Program-made: the position numbers and the translations under genes
Shown: positions 44,420 to 52,161 of the stretch, in pieces
Position numbering within the stretch: position 1 is the first letter of the stretch
How the letters are laid out: each line of letters starts with the position of its first letter
Assembly: GCF_900116255.1 (NCBI RefSeq)
Contig: NZ_FPAI01000010.1
Coordinates: 1 to 64,000 of the forward strand
Origin: Halolactibacillus miurensis
GTDB lineage: Bacteria; Bacillota; Bacilli; Bacillales; Amphibacillaceae
Direction of reading: 5' to 3'
Length of the DNA: 64,000 nucleotides
Notes under the pieces: model-generated
What the model was told of the DNA's origin: nothing
The model's input: the letters and a program-made list of their open reading frames with translations, nothing else
The model's database searches: none

Positions 44420-45433
44420 TTACGCTTTGTCTCTAAATTGGAGAGGCGTGAGTCCGGTTTCTTTTTTAAAGACACGACTGAAGTAGTCAGGATTACGGTA
44501 ACCGAGCCGGTCGCTAATTTCATATAGTTTTTCTTTTGTTGTGAGAAGTAACACCTTCGCTCGGTAGATTTTCACCTGAATCAAGTAGTCACCAAGCGTG
44601 AGTCCGGTTTCTTTTTTGAACGTATCCGCTAAATAGTTCTTATTGACAAATAGCGCATCCGCAATCGTTTTAATCGTTACTTTATCATCCGTTGTTAAGG
44701 CAAACTGACAAACTTTTTCAATTAGAGGCTGCTTAGCGGATGTGTAAAACAACCGCTTCACTGGACAAGCGATGGTTTCCATCGCATCGGTAAGGACTTG
44801 TTTGATCGCTTCTTTGTTATCTATTGTTACGGTAAAAGGCAGTTGAAACCTTAAGTACCAAGGAAATCTCTTTAGAATACCTTCTGTCACGGCTTCGAGA
44901 TACGTGTCTATTTGTACTTTAAGACGCTCCATGTCAGTCGTTTCACCTAAGTCTTTAAGAAATGGTTGGATCCATGCCAGAGCGTCTTGCTTAAGGGTGA
45001 TACATTGGATGATAGCGGCTATTTGTTCATCATCAACCACATGTTGCTGGATAGCTTGATGATCTAATTGTTGTTTTAATGCGGTTAAGCACCGTTGTAA
45101 TTCATGCGCATTGACCGGTTTCACTAAGTAGTCCGTAATGTTGTAGTGAATCGCTTGTTTAGCATATTGAAAGTCTTCATATTCACTTAAGAAAATGACA
45201 TGCGTATGAATCGACGCTTCGCGCATCGCTTTGAGTAAATCAATCCCGTCCCAACCTGGCATCCTGATATCTGTAATAATGAGATCGACATCATGTTCCA
45301 ACAGATAGTGAAAGGCGTCTTGTCCGTTAGCGGCTTCATGGACAACGGTAAAGCCATGTGCTTCAAAGTCTGCCTTTCGTTTGAGTTGTTTTAAAAAAAT
45401 CTCCCAGTCATCGACAATCATCACCCGATACAT
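44420..45433 (-). CDS. AraC-type response regulator
   Basis: About 337 residues: receiver domain (VMIVDDWEIFLKQ; Asp in IITDIRMPGWDG near 55; Lys in LVKPVNAHE near 105), a linker, and a C-terminal AraC domain (IKTIADALFVNKNYLADTFKKE, then YEISDRLGYRNPDYFSRVFKKE). ATG 45433 is preferred over 45472 because AAAGGATGTG lies just ahead of it. It follows the kinase gene by about 95 bases on the same strand. Targets are unknown; the FMN-type lipoprotein gene next to it is the obvious candidate. Confidence 0.85.
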   Translation of the reverse strand: MYRVMIVDDWEIFLKQLKRKADFEAHGFTVVHEAANGQDAFHYLLEHDVDLIITDIRMPGWDGIDLLKAMREASIHTHVIFLSEYEDFQYAKQAIHYNITDYLVKPVNAHELQRCLTALKQQLDHQAIQQHVVDDEQIAAIIQCITLKQDALAWIQPFLKDLGETTDMERLKVQIDTYLEAVTEGILKRFPWYLRFQLPFTVTIDNKEAIKQVLTDAMETIACPVKRLFYTSAKQPLIEKVCQFALTTDDKVTIKTIADALFVNKNYLADTFKKETGLTLGDYLIQVKIYRAKVLLLTTKEKLYEISDRLGYRNPDYFSRVFKKETGLTPLQFRDKA

Positions 45434-45527
45434 GGCCGACACATCCTTTCGCTTTGATAGATATAAATACATATATATAGTCTGGCGCTTTAATTTTTAC
45501 TTTCAGTTAGTCAATTCAATGCCTTCA

Positions 45528-47441
45528 TCACGCTTTTGGAAAGACTAACGTTACCGTCGTTCCTTTTTTCAGGCGACTTTCAAGCTGAACCGAACCACCG
45601 AGCGCTTCCATAATCCGTTTGACCGTTGAAAGACCAATACCGGTGCCTTTCTGATGTCCCGTTGTAAACAAGTCCCACACATGTGGTAAATCATCCTTGG
45701 CAATCCCACAACCATTATCCGTGACCAACACAGAAAGTGTATCTTCTGTTTCAACGGAATCAATCATAAGTAATAGCGGTTCGTCTTTTGTTTTATAGGT
45801 GACAGCATTATCTAAAACATTAAGAAACACTTGTTTGATTAACACCGCCTCACCTAATACGGTTGGTAACGGCTTGTTGAATATAACCGTGAAGTCATGT
45901 GAGAGACGGAGTTGATCTAACACCTCGGTGATGAACGGTTGTAGTGGGACACGCTCTTTTTCAATCGTTGCTTGATTGACGCGTGAATAGTGAAGCAACC
46001 GCTCAATCAGACGAATCATATCAGCAACAATGTGACGGATAGAAGCGAGAGCATCTTTAGTCTCACCTGATAGATTATGTTCATCCTCTTCAATCATTTC
46101 CGTATACGCATCAATCGCACGAATCGGTGTTTTTAAGTCGTGTGAGACGACATAGTTAAAGCGTTCGAGTGTCTCAATTGAGGCATGTAAATCTTTCGTA
46201 CGCTTGTTGACCCGTCGTTCTAAATCACTATTTAAGCGTGTCACTTCCTTCATCGCTTCTTCAATATCCGTCATATCCCGAATCATCGCGACGAGCCTAG
46301 GCTCACCTTCTTTTAACTGGATTTTTTTCAAGTGAATCGACCAAACTAACGTCTTACCGCTGTGTGCTAGTACCGTCATTTTCTTTTCGATAAAGCCACC
46401 TTGCTGTTCCAGTTCTTGTAGCCAAGCTTTTCCTTTCACTTCGCTAAATAACTGACAAAAATTTGTGCCAATCAGTTGGTTTTCTGTTAAGTCTAAGGTT
46501 GAGTAGATTGAAGGGGAGGCGTTCACAATCGTTCCGTCTAGCATTAATTCTAAATAAATATCCTGCATCTGTTCAAAAATGGCTTGATAGCGTTCATAGG
46601 TCGTCTTAAAGGCGCGTTCATTCGCTAGCGTCTTTTCGACATACCGCATTGTGACACCGGCCATAATCATAAACAGAAAACTAGAAAGAAATAATGTCAA
46701 TGCAGTCTTTGGATTTGGTGGTAAGAGCCACTCAGTTAAAGGGACCTCATCAATCAGAGTATATTGCACAGCTAAAATGAACGAAATAAAGAGTAAGCCG
46801 CCGCCTAAAAATCCAGTAAGAACGCGTCCGTTATAACGCATACTCTCATCTGTTTCTAAATTAAACAGTTGACGAATGCGAGGTAATAAAAGTACCGTGT
46901 CCACAATAAGTAACAACATCATCTCCATAAAGATACCGCGCACAGAAAAGTACCAAACAATCTCTGATTGAATCGAAGGGAAAGCCTCTAGATTCCACGG
47001 TGGTGGATTAAGTGTCATCAATGGTTGAAACAGTGTCGCATAAATAATAAAGCGCACGACAGAATAAGCTAGTTGAATCGTGATTGGGTGATTGAGTCGT
47101 GTTGGTGACGTCTCGCGCCAATACTTCCCTAAGCCGTGGAACACAATCCAAACGTATAACACCAACATCCCGACAAATGAGCCGTAACCATTCATATATC
47201 CTAAGATAAACGGGTATAAGAAAGTAAGCCCGCAGGTAATACTAAGAAGACCAAAACGTAACCCGTACGCTAATGTAATAACAAGGGGGAAGGCGATACT
47301 CCAGATGAAATTAAGTTGAAAATCACCAAACGGAATCCGGATCGCGTAGCCACTAAATAATAGACCAATCAGTCCGAAACTCACACTAATAATAAATTTT
47401 TTAATAAATGGTTGGGAGGTGAGGAGAGTCATTTTCGGCAT
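45528..47441 (-). CDS. PAS-domain membrane histidine kinase
   Basis: About 637 residues. Roughly eight membrane helices (1-275) form an integral sensor domain, followed by a PAS domain (about 285-410; IFEQMQDIYLELMLDGTIVNASP), a short coiled coil, the HisKA box FNYVVSHDLKTPIRAIDAYTEM and the ATPase boxes VFLNVLDNAVTY, DNGCGIAKDDLP and GTGIGLSTVKRI. Start is at ATG 47441 behind GAAAGGA; 47474 would add 11 residues without a site. AraC-type regulators usually pair with YesM-type kinases, so this classical HisKA kinase next to one is unusual. The signal may be a membrane or redox cue. Confidence 0.83.
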   Translation of the reverse strand: MPKMTLLTSQPFIKKFIISVSFGLIGLLFSGYAIRIPFGDFQLNFIWSIAFPLVITLAYGLRFGLLSITCGLTFLYPFILGYMNGYGSFVGMLVLYVWIVFHGLGKYWRETSPTRLNHPITIQLAYSVVRFIIYATLFQPLMTLNPPPWNLEAFPSIQSEIVWYFSVRGIFMEMMLLLIVDTVLLLPRIRQLFNLETDESMRYNGRVLTGFLGGGLLFISFILAVQYTLIDEVPLTEWLLPPNPKTALTLFLSSFLFMIMAGVTMRYVEKTLANERAFKTTYERYQAIFEQMQDIYLELMLDGTIVNASPSIYSTLDLTENQLIGTNFCQLFSEVKGKAWLQELEQQGGFIEKKMTVLAHSGKTLVWSIHLKKIQLKEGEPRLVAMIRDMTDIEEAMKEVTRLNSDLERRVNKRTKDLHASIETLERFNYVVSHDLKTPIRAIDAYTEMIEEDEHNLSGETKDALASIRHIVADMIRLIERLLHYSRVNQATIEKERVPLQPFITEVLDQLRLSHDFTVIFNKPLPTVLGEAVLIKQVFLNVLDNAVTYKTKDEPLLLMIDSVETEDTLSVLVTDNGCGIAKDDLPHVWDLFTTGHQKGTGIGLSTVKRIMEALGGSVQLESRLKKGTTVTLVFPKA

Positions 47442-47474
47442 ATAGGTGTTCCTTTCTCGATGTTTTTTCATCAT

Positions 47475-47744
47475 GTCTCACGCAGTAACAACTTTGTACA
47501 ATCTTTCACAAAAATAAAGCTGTCTCTCATTATAGTATAGACCGATCGTTTTTGGCGAGTGTAAATATGACGAATCCATGAATAGTTTTTAAATGATTTG
47601 GCGATGATACAACAGACATCTAGAAGATAATTGTAGTGTGAGTGACTTGATTTTTACGTATTGTTAAGTAGGAGTGTCAATCAGCTATCGTTGAAATTAG
47701 AAAAAGCAAGAAAAGAAAACGTTTTAAAAATTTAATAAAAACTA
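47475..47744. other. Divergent control region between the kinase and the PTS gene
   Basis: No gene seen. It must hold the kinase promoter (minus strand). A cre-like word lies at 47714, next to the PTS promoter. Confidence 0.5.
47714..47727 (+). promoter_or_regulatory. cre-like site upstream of the first PTS gene
   Basis: AGAAAACGTTTTAA matches the cre pattern at about 12 of 14 positions and lies just before the -35 box. Confidence 0.45.
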
Positions 47745-47773
47745 TTTACAAAATAAAAATAAAGTTGTAAACT
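47745..47773 (+). promoter_or_regulatory. Promoter of the first PTS operon
   Basis: TTTACA 47745-47750 and TAAACT 47768-47773 with a 17-base spacer, 33 bases ahead of the ATG at 47806. Confidence 0.6.
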
Positions 47774-47805
47774 GTTATCAAATAAAACTTTTAGGGGTGA
47801 GTCAC

Positions 47806-49347
47806 ATGAACAACGCTTTTTTTGAAAAAGCACAACGTTTTGGTAAATCTTTTATGTTGCCGATTGCCGTATTACCTGCAGCAGGGTTATTACTCGGTAT
47901 TGGTGGCGCCTTTAGTAATCAAGCAACTGTAAACGCTTATCCGTTTTTAGATGTCGCCTGGCTACAAGCGATCTTTACAGTGATGAGTTCAGCCGGTAGT
48001 ATTATCTTTGGTAACTTGCCAATCATCTTCGCTGTTGGGGTTGCGATTGGATTAGCACGTAGTGATAAAGGAACGGCAGGCCTTGCGGCTGTCCTTGGTT
48101 TCCTCGTCATGCATGCGACGATTAATGCGGTCCTGATCATCAGCGGGGAGCTCGCAGAGACAAACATCGCCGGAGTCGGTCAAGGATTTGTCTTAGGGAT
48201 TCAGTCATTAGAAACAGGCGTGTTTGGTGGTATTCTCGTCGGGATCATGACGTATATGTTACACCAACGCTTCAACAAGATTGAATTACCACGCTTTTTA
48301 GGTTTCTTTGGTGGATCACGGTTTGTGCCAATTATTACATCGTTTTCAGCTATTATTCTTGGTGTTATTATGTTCTTCTTTTGGCCAATCGTTCAATCAG
48401 GTATCTTTAGATTAGGTGACTTAGTAGAAGCTACGGGTTATGTAGGGACGTTAATCTATGGTTTTGTCTTACGTCTCCTTGGACCATTTGGCTTACATCA
48501 CATTTTCTACTTGCCATTCTGGCAAACGTCACTTGGTGGATCAATGGTTGTCGATGGTGCTTTAATCGAAGGGACGCAAAATATCTTCTTTGCGCAATTA
48601 GCTCAAGCTGATAGCGTGAGCCAGTTCTTTATCGGAACGGCACGCTTTATGTCCGGTCGTCACATTACGATGATGTTCGGTTTACTCGGGGCATGTTTAG
48701 CGATTTATCATACGGCTAAACCAGAAAACAAGAAGAAAGTTTTTGGTTTAATGCTGTCAGCTGGTTTAACATCATTCTTAACTGGTATCACAGAACCAAT
48801 TGAATTCTCGTTTCTTTTTATCGCACCGGTTCTCTATGTTGTCCACGCTTTCTTTGATGGTGTCGCTTTTATGATGGCACATATCTTTGAGATTACAATT
48901 GGTCAAACATTCTCAGGTGGTTTCATTGACTTCTTACTCTTTGGTGTCTTACAAGGGGTAGAAAAAACAAACTGGATTTACGTACCAATTGTCGGTGTTC
49001 CTTGGTTCTTCTTGTATTACTTCACGTTCAAAGTCTTAATCAAGAAATTCAACTTTAAAACACCCGGTCGTGAAGACGAACAAGAAGAGACAGTCGAATT
49101 TTCAAAAACAGAACGCGCGTCAAAAATCATTGAAGGTCTTGGCGGCGAGAAAAATATTAAAGATGTCGATAACTGTGCGACACGCTTGCGTGTTAGTGTC
49201 TTTAATGGCGAAATCGTCGATCAACAATTATTAAAACAAACGGGTGCTCACGGGGTTGTCTTAAAAGGCAACGGGGTTCAAGTTATTTACGGACCGCAAG
49301 TCAGCAACATTAAAAATGAAGTAGAAGAAGCGATGGGAGCTAATTAA
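47806..49347 (+). CDS. PTS sugar transporter EIICB, glucose family (possible N-acetylmannosamine permease)
   Basis: About 513 residues. The EIIC part (1-405) has about ten membrane segments with FMLPIAVLPAAGLLLGIGG at the start, the GLHHIFYLPFW segment near 240 and ITEPIEFSFLF near 330. The EIIB domain follows with the phosphorylated cysteine in VDNCATRLRV near residue 463. No EIIA is fused or adjacent, so one must be supplied in trans. The overlapping function of the next gene (NanE) points to N-acetylmannosamine or a related amino sugar as cargo; this is inference. ATG 47806 lies behind AGGGGTGAG; GTG 47797 is within that site. Confidence 0.82.
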   Translation: MNNAFFEKAQRFGKSFMLPIAVLPAAGLLLGIGGAFSNQATVNAYPFLDVAWLQAIFTVMSSAGSIIFGNLPIIFAVGVAIGLARSDKGTAGLAAVLGFLVMHATINAVLIISGELAETNIAGVGQGFVLGIQSLETGVFGGILVGIMTYMLHQRFNKIELPRFLGFFGGSRFVPIITSFSAIILGVIMFFFWPIVQSGIFRLGDLVEATGYVGTLIYGFVLRLLGPFGLHHIFYLPFWQTSLGGSMVVDGALIEGTQNIFFAQLAQADSVSQFFIGTARFMSGRHITMMFGLLGACLAIYHTAKPENKKKVFGLMLSAGLTSFLTGITEPIEFSFLFIAPVLYVVHAFFDGVAFMMAHIFEITIGQTFSGGFIDFLLFGVLQGVEKTNWIYVPIVGVPWFFLYYFTFKVLIKKFNFKTPGREDEQEETVEFSKTERASKIIEGLGGEKNIKDVDNCATRLRVSVFNGEIVDQQLLKQTGAHGVVLKGNGVQVIYGPQVSNIKNEVEEAMGAN

Positions 49348-49348
49348 T

Positions 49349-50047
49349 ATGAGTTTTTTAAAAGAGTTGAAAGGACCATTCGTGGTGTCTTGTCAAGCAT
49401 TAGAAGACGAACCTCTCCACTCATCTGATATTATGGCGAAGATGGCCATTGCCGCACAGATGGGCGGAGCGGACGGTATTCGCGCCAACTCGGTATCAGA
49501 TATCAATGCGATCAAACAAGCGGTTGACCTTCCGGTCGTCGGCATCTTAAAACGCGACTACGACGATTCAGACGTCTTTATTACCGCGACCAAAAAAGAG
49601 CTTGATGAGCTCTTTACGTCAAGCGTTGATATGATCGCCCTTGATGCGACAGGACGCACGCGTCCAGGTCGTGAGTCGTTAGAAGACTTGGTACGTTATG
49701 CGAAAGAGCAGCGTCCAGATATTGAACTAATGGCGGATGTGTCATCAGTTGAAGAAGCAGTCATGGCTGAACAGTTAGGTTTTGATTGTGTCTCGACCAC
49801 GCTCATTGGTTACACAAAAGAAACAGAAGGTCAATCACTGTTTGATGATGACTTTAGACGATTAAAGGAAATGAAACAACAGTTATCGATCCCTGTTGTC
49901 GCAGAAGGTAAGTTAAACACACCAGAGCTTGCGAAAGAAGCACTGGAAAACGGCGCAGATTTTGTGGTAGTCGGTAGTGCGATTACCCGCCCACAACTGA
50001 TTACTGCGCGCTTTAAAGAAGTGATTGACACGCGTCACAATGGCTAA
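49349..50047 (+). CDS. nanE: N-acylglucosamine-6-phosphate 2-epimerase (NanE)
   Basis: A 232-residue TIM-barrel enzyme with the NanE pattern: VVSCQALEDEPLHS at the start, GGADGIRANSVSDI, VVGILKRDYDDSDVFITAT, MIALDATGRTRPG, LMADVSSVEEAVMAE, VVAEGKLNTPELAKEALENGADFVVVGSAITRP. It converts ManNAc-6-phosphate to GlcNAc-6-phosphate. It starts two bases after the PTS gene stop and is co-transcribed. NagA and NagB, the next steps, are not in the window, and no sialic acid lyase or kinase is here, so the pathway begins from an imported phosphorylated sugar. Confidence 0.92.
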   Translation: MSFLKELKGPFVVSCQALEDEPLHSSDIMAKMAIAAQMGGADGIRANSVSDINAIKQAVDLPVVGILKRDYDDSDVFITATKKELDELFTSSVDMIALDATGRTRPGRESLEDLVRYAKEQRPDIELMADVSSVEEAVMAEQLGFDCVSTTLIGYTKETEGQSLFDDDFRRLKEMKQQLSIPVVAEGKLNTPELAKEALENGADFVVVGSAITRPQLITARFKEVIDTRHNG

Positions 50048-50142
50048 TGTGACAAAAGAGTTTTGTGGCTAGAATTCTTAGAGCTTTTACCTTAACAACA
50101 CCTATTGTAAGATAATAATGTTTTTCTCATTTGATAAATGAA

Positions 50143-50190
50143 GAGCCTGATGCGTGAGTAGTGACACGCATCAGGCTCGTTTTATTTTTT
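50143..50190. terminator. Bidirectional terminator between nanE and the RpiR gene
   Basis: GAGCCTGATGCGTG 50143-50156 pairs with CACGCATCAGGCTC 50165-50178, followed by GTTTTATTTTTT. It probably serves both convergent genes. Confidence 0.85.
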
Positions 50191-50991
50191 CGATTTATAA
50201 TTTTTTAACGCCGTTAAGGTTTTATCGTAATTGTATTGACTCGTGTCATCTTGCATCAACAGCAGCGTTAAAATATCAATCACATATAAAATCGAGAGCT
50301 GACTATTGAGTAAGCCTTTTGTTTTAAAAGCACGCATACTGTAGGTGAATAAGGTGACATCACTAAAGGCGGTTAGCTTTGTATCGACGTAGTTAGTCAT
50401 GACTAAAATATTGGCTTTGTTTTGTTTGGCGAGTTCAAAACTATCAATGATCTCACTCGTCTCACCAGAAGACGAAATCGCGAGCACACAGTCCTCTTCT
50501 GTCATAATCGCACTGGAGAGAATCATACTATGCGAGTCATGGTATGTATCGACTTTGTATCCCATCCGCTGGAGTCTTAGTTTAAACTCTTCCCCTGATA
50601 ACCCCGAACTACCAAGTCCGAAGATATGAATCCGTTTCGCTTGCTTAATAATATTTACCGCTTCAATATAGGTCTCAATCGTTGATAAGGATTCTGATGA
50701 TTCAACGACCGACTGGTACATATGATTGACTAAGGCCATCGCATCATCCGACTCAACCTCTTCTTCAATCGCATCACGCAAAGAGATTTTCAGTTCGACA
50801 AAGTTTTTTGCGCCAACTTTATGGCTAAAGCGGGTAATCGTCGCAACCGATACACCAGCGGATTCAGCTAAGTCTTTAATATGCATATTCGCAATCTTAG
50901 GGTAGTGGGCTAACACATAGTCAGCGACCTTTTTTTCTAATTTACTTAATGATTGATAATGTAGTTGGATTTGATTTAATACAGACGTCAT
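50182..50991 (-). CDS. MurR/RpiR-family regulator
   Basis: A 269-residue regulator with an N-terminal helix-turn-helix (LSKLEKKVADYVLAHYPKIANM, then SAGVSVATITRFSHKVG) and a C-terminal SIS domain that binds a phosphosugar (RIHIFGLGSSGLSGEEFKLRL, CVLAISSSGETSEIIDSFELAK). It is convergent with the PTS-nanE operon and most likely controls it in response to ManNAc-6-P or GlcNAc-6-P. The minus-strand ATG at 50991 follows GGGAGACAAATA. Confidence 0.87.
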   Translation of the reverse strand: MTSVLNQIQLHYQSLSKLEKKVADYVLAHYPKIANMHIKDLAESAGVSVATITRFSHKVGAKNFVELKISLRDAIEEEVESDDAMALVNHMYQSVVESSESLSTIETYIEAVNIIKQAKRIHIFGLGSSGLSGEEFKLRLQRMGYKVDTYHDSHSMILSSAIMTEEDCVLAISSSGETSEIIDSFELAKQNKANILVMTNYVDTKLTAFSDVTLFTYSMRAFKTKGLLNSQLSILYVIDILTLLLMQDDTSQYNYDKTLTALKNYKSKK

Positions 50992-51267
50992 TATTTGTCT
51001 CCCTTTTTACATAGGTTTTCATGGCCATGTTAAATAGCATGGAAAAAATGAAAGTGATTTACACCTTTCATTATACATTGAAAACTGGACGGATTAAAGG
51101 CGTTACTATATTTAGTATCTATTCTGAAAATAATGTGAAAAGCACTGACGAAGGAAACAAAAAACAGTGAAATTACTGACGTTCGTCTTGTCAGGTCCCT
51201 CTTGAAGCGGTAATCTATAAAGGAGTGCCTTATGTGACCATAGGAACTGACAAAGGGAGGAAACAAG

Positions 51268-52002
51268 ATGTACCGGGTCATTCATCAATTAAAAGAACGA
51301 AACTTTGACCGAACGATTACGAAAAGCGAAAAAGCCGTCCTTGATTATTTAGAAGCCCATTTCAATCAGATCCCGAAATATACGGTCGTAAAAATCGCAC
51401 GAGAAAGTTATACGTCTCAAGCGACGATTAATCGCACCGCAAAATTACTCGGATTTAAGGGCTTTAGTGAACTAAAGTATGCGATTAAAGAAGATGTAGA
51501 TTTACTGTCGAGTGAAACACAAACACACATTAGAAATACAGAATATATTTTATCAAAAATTAATTTCTCGCAAGTAGATAGCTTGGTTAAACATCTTTAT
51601 CAGCACCGTCGCACCATCCTCATCTTTGGTTTAGGTGCTTCTAATGTTTCTGCTCAATATATGGCTAGACAATTTTTATATTTTGGGATTCCGGCGATTG
51701 TTGTTTCTGAACTACAAATGTTGAATCAATTTAAAGGTTATACCTTACTCATTCTCTCCAGTTCTGGTGAAACGCAGCGCTGCCTCCAGATGCTTGAGAA
51801 TGCTAAGCGTGCCAATATGTTCATTTTATCTATCACAAAGAAAGCTTCCTCCATTAGTGAAAACAGCACGTATACCTTCGTTCATGATGTCCCCGTAGAT
51901 AAAATGGAGGGTATTTCTCGTGAACAACAGTTACATATGATTTTAATGATCAATGAAGTCATTAACAAACTAAAGCTTAATTACTTTCATCATACGACGT
52001 AA
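51268..52002 (+). CDS. MurR/RpiR-family regulator
   Basis: A 244-residue regulator of the same family as the one encoded at 50182-50991 but clearly diverged: helix-turn-helix ITKSEKAVLDYLEAHFNQIPKY with ESYTSQATINRTAKLLGFKGF, and SIS domain TILIFGLGASNVSAQYMARQFLYFG with LLILSSSGETQRCLQMLENAK. It is transcribed toward the GH38-PTS-GH4-kinase genes and probably senses one of their phosphosugars. GGGAGGAAACAAG precedes the ATG. A terminator separates it from the GH38 gene. Confidence 0.87.
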   Translation: MYRVIHQLKERNFDRTITKSEKAVLDYLEAHFNQIPKYTVVKIARESYTSQATINRTAKLLGFKGFSELKYAIKEDVDLLSSETQTHIRNTEYILSKINFSQVDSLVKHLYQHRRTILIFGLGASNVSAQYMARQFLYFGIPAIVVSELQMLNQFKGYTLLILSSSGETQRCLQMLENAKRANMFILSITKKASSISENSTYTFVHDVPVDKMEGISREQQLHMILMINEVINKLKLNYFHHTT

Positions 52003-52011
52003 TAACTATTT

Positions 52012-52079
52012 AAAAGATCTTCTATCTCACGCCTTTTAATTGCTTATGCTAAAGGTGTGAAAAGAGATCTTTTTGTTTT
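52012..52079 (+). terminator. Terminator after the second RpiR gene
   Basis: The AAAAGATCT and TCTCACGCCTTTTA blocks pair with TAAAGGTGTGA and AGATCTTTTT, ending in a T-rich tail. Confidence 0.75.
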
Positions 52080-52115
52080 GGATAATTATCCGTCTCTTTG
52101 AAACGCACGGATAAA

Positions 52116-52130
52116 TGTAAGCGCTATACT
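52116..52130 (+). promoter_or_regulatory. cre-like site over the -10 box of the GH38 operon
   Basis: TGTAAGCGCTATAC (52116-52129) matches cre at about 12 of 14 positions and overlaps TATACT at 52125-52130, so CcpA binding would block the promoter. No good -35 box is seen. Confidence 0.5.
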
Positions 52131-52161
52131 TAGAGTGTCATCAACACATAAGGGGGATATC

